DNA from: Phycisphaerales bacterium | GTDB taxonomy: Bacteria; Planctomycetota; Phycisphaerae; Phycisphaerales; UBA1924 | Direction of reading: 5' to 3' | Assembly: GCA_029260455.1 (NCBI GenBank) | Contig: JAJDDF010000003.1 | Coordinates: forward strand, 1 to 64,000 | DNA length: 64,000 bases | Program-made: the position numbers and the translations under genes | Notes under the pieces: model-generated | What the model was told of the DNA's origin: nothing | Database searches by the model: none | Seen by the model: the letters and a program-made list of their open reading frames with translations, nothing else | In this document: positions 44,589-53,541 of the stretch, piece after piece | How the letters are laid out: each line of letters opens with the position of its first letter | Position numbering within the stretch: the first letter of the stretch is position 1

Positions 44589-46376
44589 ATGGGCGATCAG
44601 AAGCGACGGGCTCCGGAGGGTGCGGTGATGGGGGGCGGCGCTGTGAGCGTCATCCCGAAGGATGTAGATGGCACATCGTGGGCAGCGCTCGAGCCCTTGT
44701 ATATGGAACTGCTGCAACGATCGGTAGCGAATCGAAGCGACCTTGAGCAGTGGTTGCATGATCGCGGCGAACTGGATGCCTCAGCAAGCGAAGGGCGTGC
44801 GAATATCTACATTCGTATGTCATGTCACACGGATGATGAGTCGGCGGTGGGCGCATGGACGCGGTATCTCGATGAGGTCGCACCGAAGTTGAAGCCCATG
44901 AGCTTTGAACTCGACAAACGACAGTGTGCGCTCTTTGATCAGGTTGGTCTCGGCACAGCGCCAGAGCAGATGCCCGGCGAACGCTATGCACTGCTTGAAA
45001 AGCGAACACGCCGCGAGGTGGACCTGTTTCGAGATGAGAATGTGCCGATTGAGACGGAGATTGCAAAGCTTGATCAGAAGTACGACTCAATCATTGGCGC
45101 AATGATGGTGGACTTCGATGGTGCCGAGCGCACGCTGCCGCAGCTTGCAAAGTATTTACAGGAAACGGATCGCAATGTGCGCGAGCGGGCCTGGCGTGCA
45201 ACGGCAGAACGCAGACTGCAGGATAAGGCAGCGATTGACGATATTTTCGAGCGCATGATCGGGCTGCGCCAGCAGGCGGCGGGGAACGCAGGCTTCGAGA
45301 ACTACCGCGATTATCAGCACGAGGTGTACCTGCGCTTTGACTATTGCAGTGAAGATTGTTTTGCATTCCATGAGGGGGTTGCGGCGCATGTTGTGCCGTT
45401 TATGCGCAACCGTGACGCGCGCAGAGGCAGGCAATTGGGGCTTTCGCCGTTGCGGCCATGGGACTCGGGTGTTGATGAACTTGGGCGCACTCCGTTGCAT
45501 CCGTTTACTGGCGGGCAGGACCTGATCGGAAAATCGCGGCGTGTTTTTAGTGCTCTTGATGATGAACTTGCGGAGATGTATCGCGGGCTGGGTGATGATG
45601 TTGTCGTGCCGGGTGGCGGTGCGAACTTTGATCTCGATTCTCGCAAAGGCAAGGCCGCGGGTGGGTATCAATACATGCGAGAGCGTTCCGGCCAACCCTT
45701 TATCTTTATGAATGCGGCAGGTCTTCATCGCGATGTTGAGACCATGGTGCATGAAGCCGGGCACGCCTTCCACAGTTTGCTGTGCGAGCATGAGCCATTG
45801 CGGCCGTACCGAGATTATCCCATTGAGTTTGCCGAAGTGGCATCAATGAGCATGGAATTGCTGTCTATGCCGCATTGGAATGAGTATTATCCGAGTGAAG
45901 AACATGCAAACCGCGCCCGGCGCGCACAGCTTGAGGGCAGCGTGTCGATGCTCGGGTGGATTGCGACGATCGATTGCTTTCAACATTGGGTGTATACGAA
46001 TGAGGGGCACACGCAGGCGCAACGCCAGGCGATGTGGCTTGAGATATCGCGCCGATTTGGACATGATGTGTCTTGGGAAACGCTTGATGATGAAGAAGGG
46101 TGGCAATGGCAGCGTCAGGGTCACCTCTTTGGCAATCCGTTCTATTACATCGAATATGGAATTGCCCAGCTTGGTGCGCTCGGACTGTGGCTTATCTCTC
46201 TCGAACGCGGCGTGCCCGAAGCAATTGCGCTCTACAAGCGCGCACTTTCACTGGGCGGCAGCATGTCATTACCCGGATTATTCGCAGCAGCAGATTTGCC
46301 ATTTGACTTCGGTGCGGAGACCATCGGGCGCATTGTGCAGGCGGTTGAAACGGAACTGGCACGTTTGCCGGAATAG
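44589..46376 (+). CDS. M3 family oligoendopeptidase
   Basis: 595 residues from the ATG with GGAGAAGAG just upstream. A zinc metallopeptidase of the M3 (PepF/thimet) family: zinc motif HEAGH in ETMVHEAGHAFHSLL and the downstream Glu ligand in FAEVASMSMELL. The long helical N-terminal half and length match M3B oligoendopeptidases that cleave medium-size peptides. No signal peptide, so cytoplasmic. It is the last plus-strand gene before a convergent neighbour. Confidence 0.92.
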   Translation: MGDQKRRAPEGAVMGGGAVSVIPKDVDGTSWAALEPLYMELLQRSVANRSDLEQWLHDRGELDASASEGRANIYIRMSCHTDDESAVGAWTRYLDEVAPKLKPMSFELDKRQCALFDQVGLGTAPEQMPGERYALLEKRTRREVDLFRDENVPIETEIAKLDQKYDSIIGAMMVDFDGAERTLPQLAKYLQETDRNVRERAWRATAERRLQDKAAIDDIFERMIGLRQQAAGNAGFENYRDYQHEVYLRFDYCSEDCFAFHEGVAAHVVPFMRNRDARRGRQLGLSPLRPWDSGVDELGRTPLHPFTGGQDLIGKSRRVFSALDDELAEMYRGLGDDVVVPGGGANFDLDSRKGKAAGGYQYMRERSGQPFIFMNAAGLHRDVETMVHEAGHAFHSLLCEHEPLRPYRDYPIEFAEVASMSMELLSMPHWNEYYPSEEHANRARRAQLEGSVSMLGWIATIDCFQHWVYTNEGHTQAQRQAMWLEISRRFGHDVSWETLDDEEGWQWQRQGHLFGNPFYYIEYGIAQLGALGLWLISLERGVPEAIALYKRALSLGGSMSLPGLFAAADLPFDFGAETIGRIVQAVETELARLPE

Positions 46377-46399
46377 CTCGCGCGACCCACGACTCTTGT

Positions 46400-46423
46400 G
46401 TTGCCGTGTCACACGGTGGCAAC
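46400..46423. terminator. Weak hairpin between convergent genes
   Basis: GTTGCC and GGCAAC arms with additional GTG/CAC pairing lie between the M3 peptidase stop and the convergent gene's stop. There is no clear T run on either side, so a terminator role is only suggested. Confidence 0.3.
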
Positions 46424-46426
46424 CTG

Positions 46427-47374
46427 TTATTCGTTGTCGGTGACGTCTTCGATATTGAGCTTCATTTCAACGTTCTGGCCCATCTTCATTGGGCCGGCGC
46501 CCATATCGACTGACATTTCAATATCAATTTTTGTATTGCCTTCCATCGAGATTGGGAAGAGGCGGGTGAGTAACACTGTGGAATGCCCCGTGCCCGTGCC
46601 AGCCATACTGAGCAACTCGGCCTTGGCCGCAGGCGGCATATCCGGCGAGTTGATGGCCTGCGGGTCGGCACTCACGTCGATGATCATTTCGAGGGCCAAT
46701 GCGTTGCCATCTCTGTGCTGAAGGGTAACGGTGGTTGTGTTGGTTGCAGTGACGCTACTTGCTTCTGCCTCGACTTTGTACGACCACTTGGCACCAGCGC
46801 CAATCGCTTGTTCGGGTAAGGGCGGTGTCATTTGCGTCAGTGAATTGCGAATGCTTTCGAGTTGTCCTGAGACGCCGGGATCTGTGTTGTCGCCAGCATC
46901 GACTTCAACATCACTTTGATGGCCGCGATCGTCTATCACGCCCGTGATCTTCATACCTTCAAGTTTTTTCATGGAATCGAACATCATGGAGGCCATCGGG
47001 GTGCTGTCGTCTGCAATCTCGGGAGCCCCGATGATCATTTCATAGGCCGCACCGTCATCGTTGATACTCAGGATTCTGGACGTGACAGGGAATGTAATGA
47101 CGGGCATATCCATAGGAGGGCCAGCGGGGCTGCCGTTCATTGTTTGCGACATGTTCATTTTCATGGCCATGGAGATTTTCTGCTCGTCGCCCACTTTGAA
47201 GGTAAAGCGCAGCTCTTGTTTCGGGCCGTTGCCCGCATCAATGAGTGTGATTTCCGGGGTTGCTGCTTGTGCGACAGCGCCCGCCTCTTGTCCATCCTGG
47301 GCGTAGAGCACGCCTGAGGCAGTCAATGCACACGTGGTCATGAGGATAAGGCCGGTCAGCAGACGACGATGCAT
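46427..47374 (-). CDS. Secreted protein of unknown function (DUF6263-like)
   Basis: 315 residues. Signal peptide (about 5-26, SGVLYAQ). The mature domain starts with a beta strand LRFTFKVGDEQKISMAMKMNMSQ, contains IGAGAKWSYKVEAE and LLTRLFPISMEGNTKI, and ends with a charged beta strand EMKLNIEDV. This order resembles DUF6263-type planctomycete exported proteins. Met-rich patches (SMAMKMNMSQTM, MASMMFDSMKK) stand out. It is convergent with the M3 peptidase and divergent from the decarboxylase gene. Confidence 0.7.
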   Translation of the reverse strand: MHRRLLTGLILMTTCALTASGVLYAQDGQEAGAVAQAATPEITLIDAGNGPKQELRFTFKVGDEQKISMAMKMNMSQTMNGSPAGPPMDMPVITFPVTSRILSINDDGAAYEMIIGAPEIADDSTPMASMMFDSMKKLEGMKITGVIDDRGHQSDVEVDAGDNTDPGVSGQLESIRNSLTQMTPPLPEQAIGAGAKWSYKVEAEASSVTATNTTTVTLQHRDGNALALEMIIDVSADPQAINSPDMPPAAKAELLSMAGTGTGHSTVLLTRLFPISMEGNTKIDIEMSVDMGAGPMKMGQNVEMKLNIEDVTDNE

Positions 47375-47468
47375 GATGAGTCCCCCAATATCGTGACGGC
47401 GTCAATCTTCCGCCGTGCGGTGAAGTGTCCGGCAACGACGACTGTCGCCTTCGGCATATGGTACCCGC

Positions 47469-48965
47469 ATGTCTACCGAAAGTTTTCCGGCAGCGAATGC
47501 GATCTCCGAGTGCTTTGAAGCGCAGGCGGGGCAGGTTGCAGCATTGATCATGAAGTATCACGCCTCCATCGAGCAGCGCCCGGTGATGTCGAGCGCTGCG
47601 CCGGGTGATGTCTTTGGCGCTCTTCCGCAGCATGCGCCGGAAACAGCAGAGCCATTTGAAAATGTTCTTCGCGATGTTGAGTGCATCATCATTCCGGCGC
47701 TCACGCACTGGCAGCATCCGATGTTTCTCGGCTACTTTCCGGCCAATGCATCGACGCCCGCGATGCTTGCAGATCTGCTGTGCGCCGGGTTTGGCGTGCA
47801 GGGCATGTTGTGGCAAACATCGCCTGCATGTACTGAACTTGAAATGCGCGTGCTTGACTGGCTTGCAAAATTGATTGGATTGCCGGAATCATTTCGCTTT
47901 GGAGCGGCAGGCGCATCCAGTACCGGCGGTGGCGGCGTGATTCAAGGCACAGCATCAGAAACGACGTTGGCTGCAATGGTCGCAGCACGGTACGCGCACG
48001 GCGGCACGGACCATTCACACTGTGTTGTCTATGGATCAACACAAGCGCACTCATCAATTGAAAAATCTGCCAAGTTATGTGGGATTGCACAAGACAATGT
48101 GCGCCATGTGCCAACGACAGAGAATCTCGCAATGAATCCTGCCGCTCTTCAAGAGATGATTGCTCATGATCAAAGCGCGGGGCGCGTGCCGATTTTTGTG
48201 TGCGCCACACTCGGCACAACAAGCACAGGGGCTTTTGATCCGATCGGTACAATCGGTCCGATCGTCACAGCGAGCAATGCGTGGCTTCATATTGATGCTG
48301 CGTGGGCTGGCAGTGCATTTGTCTGCGAAGAGTTTCGCGGGTCGATGCGCGGCATTGAGCACGCGGCATCGTTCAATTTCAATCCGCACAAGTGGCTCCT
48401 CACCAATTTTGATTGCTCGACATTCTGGGTGAATGGCGCAGCGCGCCGCAAAGCGTTGATTGATGCAATGTCAATTGCACCTGAATATCTGCGAAATGCT
48501 GCAACCGAGAGCGGGGAGGTGGTGGATTATCGCGACTGGCATGCGCCGCTTGGTCGGCGGTTTCGGGCTCTGAAGCTCTGGTTTGTGCTTCGGATGTTTG
48601 GTGCGGCGGGGCTGCGCGCACATATTCGCAGTCATGTGGAGATGGCGCAGTGGCTTGAGGCACAGGTGAATGCAGATGAGCGCATGGAACTTGTGATGCC
48701 GCGATCACTTGCACTTGTGTGTATTGCAGCGCGGGCGCACCGGGGGAATTCAGCGAATGAACTGACGCGCGCTATGCATGACTGGCTGCGTGAAGATGGT
48801 CGGCTGTTCCTGACGCATACGGTTGTGCCAGATGGAACGCCGGAGGGGCGGTATACACTGCGCGTTGCCATCGGCACCCCATCAACACGCCAATTTCATA
48901 TTGCAAAGGCGTGGGACCTTTTGTGTGAGGCACTGGAGAATGTGTATTCAACATCTGCAGGGTAG
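47469..48965 (+). CDS. PLP-dependent group II amino-acid decarboxylase
   Basis: 498 residues. Fold type I PLP enzyme of the aromatic-L-amino-acid/tyrosine/glutamate decarboxylase group. The PLP Asp and adjacent Ala lie in LHIDAAWAGSAFV, and the Schiff-base Lys in FNFNPHKWLLTNFDCS. The N-terminal HPMFLGYFPANAS block and GGVIQGTASE are characteristic of aromatic amino-acid decarboxylases. The likely product is an aromatic amine (for example tyramine or tryptamine); substrate not fixed. No transporter neighbours it. Confidence 0.9.
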   Translation: MSTESFPAANAISECFEAQAGQVAALIMKYHASIEQRPVMSSAAPGDVFGALPQHAPETAEPFENVLRDVECIIIPALTHWQHPMFLGYFPANASTPAMLADLLCAGFGVQGMLWQTSPACTELEMRVLDWLAKLIGLPESFRFGAAGASSTGGGGVIQGTASETTLAAMVAARYAHGGTDHSHCVVYGSTQAHSSIEKSAKLCGIAQDNVRHVPTTENLAMNPAALQEMIAHDQSAGRVPIFVCATLGTTSTGAFDPIGTIGPIVTASNAWLHIDAAWAGSAFVCEEFRGSMRGIEHAASFNFNPHKWLLTNFDCSTFWVNGAARRKALIDAMSIAPEYLRNAATESGEVVDYRDWHAPLGRRFRALKLWFVLRMFGAAGLRAHIRSHVEMAQWLEAQVNADERMELVMPRSLALVCIAARAHRGNSANELTRAMHDWLREDGRLFLTHTVVPDGTPEGRYTLRVAIGTPSTRQFHIAKAWDLLCEALENVYSTSAG

Positions 48966-49021
48966 CGCCGATACATGCATATGATGATCTTTGTGGTGAT
49001 GCTCTTGAGGACCGTTGTGAG

Positions 49022-51196
49022 ATGAATACGCAGGGACAATCAGGAGATGGTGGCGGGAGATCGCCCATGTCGCCGCGAACCGGTGCGCCTGATCAGGGAT
49101 CGGTTACGTTTTCAGATTCGTCGAATTTTATCAATCGCGACATGTCATGGTTAGCATTCAATAGTCGAGTGCTTGAACTGGCGTCGGACCCGAGCACACC
49201 ATTGCTTGAGCGCGTTCGGTTTTTGATGATCTCCGCGAGCAATCTTGATGAATTTTTTATGAAGCGGATGGCGCTGTTGCGACGCCGTCTCGCCTCTAAT
49301 TTTGATTTGCGGTCAAGCGATGGCATGACGGTACGCGAATGCCTTGAGCACACCCGCGATGCGGTTGATGCCATGTTCCAAGTGCAGGCCGCGTGCTGGG
49401 ATAAGGATCTTCTACCCGCACTTGCCACTGAAGGTATTTGCATCGAGCGCTATTCATCTTTGCAAGATCATGAACGTGTGGCACTCGATGCGTGGTATGC
49501 CAGCAATGTCTTTCCGATCATGACACCCCTTGCAGTAGACCCGGGGCATCGGTTTCCATTTATCAGTAATTTGTCGGAAAACTTAGGCGTTTTGCTGCGT
49601 GATCCTGCAACACAAGAACAGTCATTTGCACGGCTCAAAATTCCAGATGTCCTGCCAAGAATGGTGCAATTGCAGGATGGTGGTACGCATCCGCGTGGCG
49701 TGCGAATTGTGCCGCTTGATCAGATTATTGAAGCGAATTTACACGATGTTTTTCGGGGCATGGAGATCATTGCGGTGTTGCCATTTCGTGTGACGCGCAG
49801 TGTTGTGGTCGAGCAGGATGAAGATGACATTGAAGATTTGCTCGAACATGTGCAAGCAGAATTGCAGCTTCGGCGGTTTGCTGAACCTGTGCGGCTTGAA
49901 ATCGGTACGTGCCCGAGTGCACCAATTCTTGACTTGTTGATGGAAGAGCTTGAACTCACACCAGATGCGATGTTTTCACACGCGGGAATGCTCGAATATG
50001 ACGATTTGAAGGCAGTCGTAGAGTTGGATCGCCCGGAATTGAAGTATTCACTTTGGCGTCCTGTTGTGCCTGAGCGTTTGCGTGATGATGAGAAAGATAT
50101 TTTTGCGGTGCTGCGCGAACGCGATATTTTGGTCCATCACCCCTATGAATCATTTAGCGCAAGTGTCGAGCGATTCATCGCGGCGGCGGCGTATGACCCG
50201 AATGTGCTTGCGATCAAGCTGACGCTGTATCGCACAAGCCGTGAGTCCCCATTTATTGAACATCTGATTCACGCAGCGCAGGAAGGCAAGCAGGTGGCGT
50301 GTCTTGTTGAACTGCGAGCACGCTTTGATGAAGACAAGAACGTACGGTTTGCGCGACAGCTTGAAAAACATGGCGTCCATGTTGCCTATGGTCTTGTTGG
50401 TCTGAAAACACATTGCAAAGCGTCGCTTGTGGTGCGCCGCGAAGGCAGCGGTTTGCGGTGTTATGCGCACTTGGGCACGGGAAACTATCACCCCGGGACG
50501 GCGCAGCTCTATACCGACTGTGGATTGCTGACGTGTGATGATGCAATCACCAAAGATGTTGTCAACTTATTCAATCAATTGACAGGTCGATCGCGCACGT
50601 ATGAATATCAGCAGCTGCTTATTGCACCGAACACTATGCGCACGCGCTTCCTTGCATTGATCGATCAGGAAATACAGATCGCTCGTTCGGGCGGCGCGGG
50701 GCAGATGATCGCGAAGATGAATGCACTGGAAGATGAAAAAATCATCAAGAAACTGTATGAGGCGTCGTGCGCTGGTGTTGAGATTGATCTCATGGTGCGC
50801 GGTTTTTGCACGCTGCGCCCGGGCGTGCCGGGAGTGAGTGAAAATATCCGTGTGCGCTCGATTGTGGGACGTTTTCTGGAACACTCTCGAATCTTTTTCT
50901 TTGGCAATGGCCAGGACGATCCGGTGGATGGCCTCTGGTACGTCGGGTCGGGCGACTGGATGAGCCGAAACCTGAGCTTGCGCGTGGAATCGGCGGCTCC
51001 GGTGCATGACCGTGCGGCTCGCGCTCGGCTGCATCACATCTTGGAAGTGTCCATGCATGATCAGTATCGCGCGTGGACGCTTGGTCGTGATGGCACATAC
51101 GAAAGGTTGACCGTGCCACCAGGTGCGGCTCCCAATTCGAGCGAGGCATTGGGTACGTTTGTTTCGTTGTGCCGAGATGTCAAAGGGGAAGCGTGA
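49022..51196 (+). CDS. ppk1: Polyphosphate kinase 1
   Basis: 724 residues, full length. Reversible polymerisation of the ATP gamma-phosphate into polyphosphate. Signature pieces are NRDMSWLAFNSRVLELA at the start, AYDPNVLAIKLTLYRT, GLKTHCKASLV with the phospho-acceptor His, the LGTGNYHPGTAQLYTD loop, and GRFLEHSRIFFF with the second His. The N-terminal about 30 residues are a polar extension. The stop overlaps the start of the next gene by one base (TGATG), so the two are probably co-translated. Confidence 0.97.
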   Translation: MNTQGQSGDGGGRSPMSPRTGAPDQGSVTFSDSSNFINRDMSWLAFNSRVLELASDPSTPLLERVRFLMISASNLDEFFMKRMALLRRRLASNFDLRSSDGMTVRECLEHTRDAVDAMFQVQAACWDKDLLPALATEGICIERYSSLQDHERVALDAWYASNVFPIMTPLAVDPGHRFPFISNLSENLGVLLRDPATQEQSFARLKIPDVLPRMVQLQDGGTHPRGVRIVPLDQIIEANLHDVFRGMEIIAVLPFRVTRSVVVEQDEDDIEDLLEHVQAELQLRRFAEPVRLEIGTCPSAPILDLLMEELELTPDAMFSHAGMLEYDDLKAVVELDRPELKYSLWRPVVPERLRDDEKDIFAVLRERDILVHHPYESFSASVERFIAAAAYDPNVLAIKLTLYRTSRESPFIEHLIHAAQEGKQVACLVELRARFDEDKNVRFARQLEKHGVHVAYGLVGLKTHCKASLVVRREGSGLRCYAHLGTGNYHPGTAQLYTDCGLLTCDDAITKDVVNLFNQLTGRSRTYEYQQLLIAPNTMRTRFLALIDQEIQIARSGGAGQMIAKMNALEDEKIIKKLYEASCAGVEIDLMVRGFCTLRPGVPGVSENIRVRSIVGRFLEHSRIFFFGNGQDDPVDGLWYVGSGDWMSRNLSLRVESAAPVHDRAARARLHHILEVSMHDQYRAWTLGRDGTYERLTVPPGAAPNSSEALGTFVSLCRDVKGEA

Positions 51197-51582
51197 TGAC
51201 TGCTTCGCACGCAAGCCATGCAAAGGATGTGTTGTATTTTGATGGTGCGTGTGGCATGTGCCAGCGCACGACTCGGACCTTGCGCCGCCTAGATTGGTGC
51301 AAACGGCTTGCATTTCAGGACATGACCCAATTGGAAGAAAATGAATTGCCAGTGTCTCTGGAGCGCGCCATGCAGGGCATCCCGATGCGCACCCGCAACG
51401 GGCGAGTGCTTGTTGGCTTCGCAGCAGTGCGCCGCGCGATGGTGCAAACGCCACTTGGCGCGGTGCCGGCGCTCTTCGCCTATGTGCCGGGCGTTTCACA
51501 TGTTGGCGCGTGGATGTACGGATGGATTGCAACGCACCGGGTACGGGATATTGCGTGTGAGCGGCCAGCTATCCCGCAGTGA
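51196..51582 (+). CDS. DCC family (DUF393) thioredoxin-like protein
   Basis: 128 residues. The family start VLYFDGACGMCQRTT has the DGxCxxC motif in place of a thioredoxin CxxC. The segments RRLDWCKRLAFQDM and MRTRNGRVLVGFAAVRR also match DUF393. A small predicted oxidoreductase; substrate unknown. It begins on the last base of the ppk1 stop. Confidence 0.88.
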   Translation: MTASHASHAKDVLYFDGACGMCQRTTRTLRRLDWCKRLAFQDMTQLEENELPVSLERAMQGIPMRTRNGRVLVGFAAVRRAMVQTPLGAVPALFAYVPGVSHVGAWMYGWIATHRVRDIACERPAIPQ

Positions 51583-51587
51583 GCAAG

Positions 51588-51824
51588 TCAGTCATCGTCA
51601 AAATCATCTGAGGCATCGGCCTGCTCACGAATCCAGTTGGCCTGGATCGCTTCGAGAATGCGCTCGTTACAGGGATGGTCTTTCTGCGGCACAAAGCCAT
51701 CGAGTTCTTCGACGAGTTGTTTCAGGTCGGGGAAGCTGATGGCGATAGGATCGGCATCGGGGTGAAATTCTGCCAGTTCTTCAGCGACCAATTCCACATC
51801 AAGCCAGTGAAAGGTTTCGCCCAT
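51588..51824 (-). CDS. iscX: Fe-S cluster assembly protein IscX
   Basis: 78 residues, the whole family length. FHWLDVELVAEELAEFHPDADP at the start (here broken by conservative changes), ISFPDLKQLVEELDGF and CNERILEAIQANWIRE are typical of IscX (YfhJ), an acidic helical protein that binds IscS and modulates cluster assembly. The C-terminus adds an Asp-rich tail (DASDDFDDD). It is convergent with the DCC gene, and iscU/iscS are not in the window. Confidence 0.9.
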   Translation of the reverse strand: MGETFHWLDVELVAEELAEFHPDADPIAISFPDLKQLVEELDGFVPQKDHPCNERILEAIQANWIREQADASDDFDDD

Positions 51825-52156
51825 GATGTGGCACCCTGTTGCAGATGGTGGAGGTCATCTCGGATATCGAATGCTAGACCTGCCGGAATGAAAACGACGT
51901 CGGCCGTGGTGTTCTTTCCACGACCGACGACGCATCACACGGGAACCAGAGAGAAGAGAGTGCGTGAAGAACGTGCAACAAGTCACACGCTCCTCACTCC
52001 CCTCCATCATGACAAGCTTACCCAGCTTCGCAAGTAAGATACCCAAAAATAGTGCATCTTTACTCGGGCATTTTCGCCGCATTTGAAGATCGGCGCACGC
52101 CAATTGCTGCACAACTCATTGTCCAAACAGCCTTTACGCCTCAATTTTGAGGGTAT
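51825..52156. other. 332-base gap between ferredoxin and iscX with two stable hairpins
   Basis: No gene supported. On the minus strand a 10-base stem with one mismatch (51958-51992) and an 11-base stem with one mismatch (51899-51928) follow the ferredoxin stop. The second is trailed by GTCGTTTTC, a weak terminator-like end, and iscX starts 75 bases later. It may be a terminator, an iscX leader, or a small RNA. Confidence 0.45.
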
Positions 52157-52555
52157 CTAGTGGGGCACTTCTTTGACAGCGTTGCGATTCCACGCGGGCA
52201 CGCGGACCTGAATCGGCCCTGAGCCTTCTATTTCGCACTGGCAGGCGAGTCGGCTGTTGCGCTGCAATCCTGGGGCCTCTTCGACGCGGTCTTCTTCTGC
52301 CTCTGTGGCTTCTTCGACATCGTCGATGCCGGTTTCGACATAGATGTGGCATGTGGAGCAGGCACAGACCCCGCCGCAGGCGTGTTCGATATTGATGCCG
52401 TTGTCTGCTGCGACTTCGAGCAGGTGTTCGCCTTTGGCGGCCATGACCTCCCACTCAGCCTGATCGGTGCCCGTGAGGGCGTGGGGGTCTTCAAGGATGA
52501 AGCGCACCTTGACCTCGCGGGGGCCGTGGTTGTGATCAGAATGGCGCAAATGCAT
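52157..52555 (-). CDS. fdx: 2Fe-2S ferredoxin
   Basis: 132 residues. An adrenodoxin/Isc-type [2Fe-2S] ferredoxin with the cluster ligands in order: Cys60 and Cys66-x2-Cys69 (HACGGVCACSTC) and Cys105 (LACQ). The ATG at 52555 gives MHLRHSDHNHGPREVKVRF; the much longer upstream frame is a shadow. An acidic stretch (VEEATEAEEDRVEE, 79-92) separates the last two ligand groups, as in Isc ferredoxins. It is upstream of iscX on the same strand, consistent with electron supply to Fe-S assembly. Confidence 0.93.
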   Translation of the reverse strand: MHLRHSDHNHGPREVKVRFILEDPHALTGTDQAEWEVMAAKGEHLLEVAADNGINIEHACGGVCACSTCHIYVETGIDDVEEATEAEEDRVEEAPGLQRNSRLACQCEIEGSGPIQVRVPAWNRNAVKEVPH

Positions 52556-52644
52556 AGCTGTGTGCTCTGGGCGGGTGAATGGTGTCAGCGTCCATGCTAG
52601 CCCGACTTGGGGCTTGGGGCACTGAGGGTGGTAGGCTTTCGGAT

Positions 52645-53541
52645 ATGACAAAGATTCCCTTGAGTGTGGTTGCTCCTGCGCACAATGAGGAGGAAAATAT
52701 CGAAGGCCTGGTTCGTGAGGTCGAATCGATGTCGCAGGCGCTGCACGAGGCGATGCCTGATCGCTTTGCAGACGGTGAACCGGCAACTCTGTTCGGCGTC
52801 GAGTTTGTGATCGTCGATGACGGTTCGACCGACGGCACGCGCGCGTTGGTGCAGTCCATTCAAGTTGATCATCCATGGGTCCGTCTTGTTGCCATGACAG
52901 ACACCCCGCCCGGCAAAGGCAATGGACAGTCGGCGGCGTTTCATGCAGGCTTCCGCGCGACGCGCGGCGAATTGATCGCGGTGCTTGATGCCGACTTGCA
53001 AAATGATCCACGGGATATTGTGCCCATGATGAAGCTGTTGCATGAGCACAAAGTGGATATGGTGCAAGGGGACCGCTCGCATGCGCGCCAGGATGTCTGG
53101 ATCAGGCGGATGGGGTCGCGCGTGGGGCGGCTTTTTCGCAGGCTTATTCTCAAGGACACCATTCGTGATACGGGATGTTCACTGCGATTGATGAAGCGCG
53201 AGATTGCACTGCGCCTGCCGCTTGAATTCCGGGGTGTGCATCGGTTTATCCCAGCATCGGCGCGGCACATGGGGTACACGGTTCTTGAGATGCAGGTCGG
53301 CCATCGCCAGCGCCATGCGGGTGAAACGAAGTATGGTCTTGGCATCACGCAGCGTGCATTGCCGGGGTTGATCGATTGTTTTGCGGTGCGCTGGATGCGC
53401 AACCGTCGGCGGCCGGTGATGAGCGTTGAACTTGAAAGAAGTGCATCAGAAGCTGGTGCAAACCCGCATGCGACAGTCTGTGATGGCGCGCGCGAAGGGG
53501 CACGCGAAGAGGCCCATGGCAGTGCGGGCGCAGGCCGATGA
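52645..53541 (+). CDS. GT2 family glycosyltransferase (polyprenyl-phosphate type)
   Basis: 298 residues from the ATG of MTKIPLSVV. The GT-A core is clear: IPLSVVAPAHNEEENI, FVIVDDGSTDGT and VLDADLQNDPRDI (DXD-like), with a basic C-terminal region and no clear membrane anchor. This resembles DPM1/ArnC-type enzymes that load a sugar onto a polyprenyl phosphate. The stop overlaps the next start (ATGA), and the partner is a LAB_N membrane protein, an arrangement seen in lipid-glycosylation gene sets. Substrate unknown. Confidence 0.9.
   Translation: MTKIPLSVVAPAHNEEENIEGLVREVESMSQALHEAMPDRFADGEPATLFGVEFVIVDDGSTDGTRALVQSIQVDHPWVRLVAMTDTPPGKGNGQSAAFHAGFRATRGELIAVLDADLQNDPRDIVPMMKLLHEHKVDMVQGDRSHARQDVWIRRMGSRVGRLFRRLILKDTIRDTGCSLRLMKREIALRLPLEFRGVHRFIPASARHMGYTVLEMQVGHRQRHAGETKYGLGITQRALPGLIDCFAVRWMRNRRRPVMSVELERSASEAGANPHATVCDGAREGAREEAHGSAGAGR

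Noticed and set aside
44589-46376. M3 peptidase as a secreted enzyme based on the longer ORF start
   Set aside because: The upstream residues come from terminator DNA, and the ribosome site points to the internal ATG.
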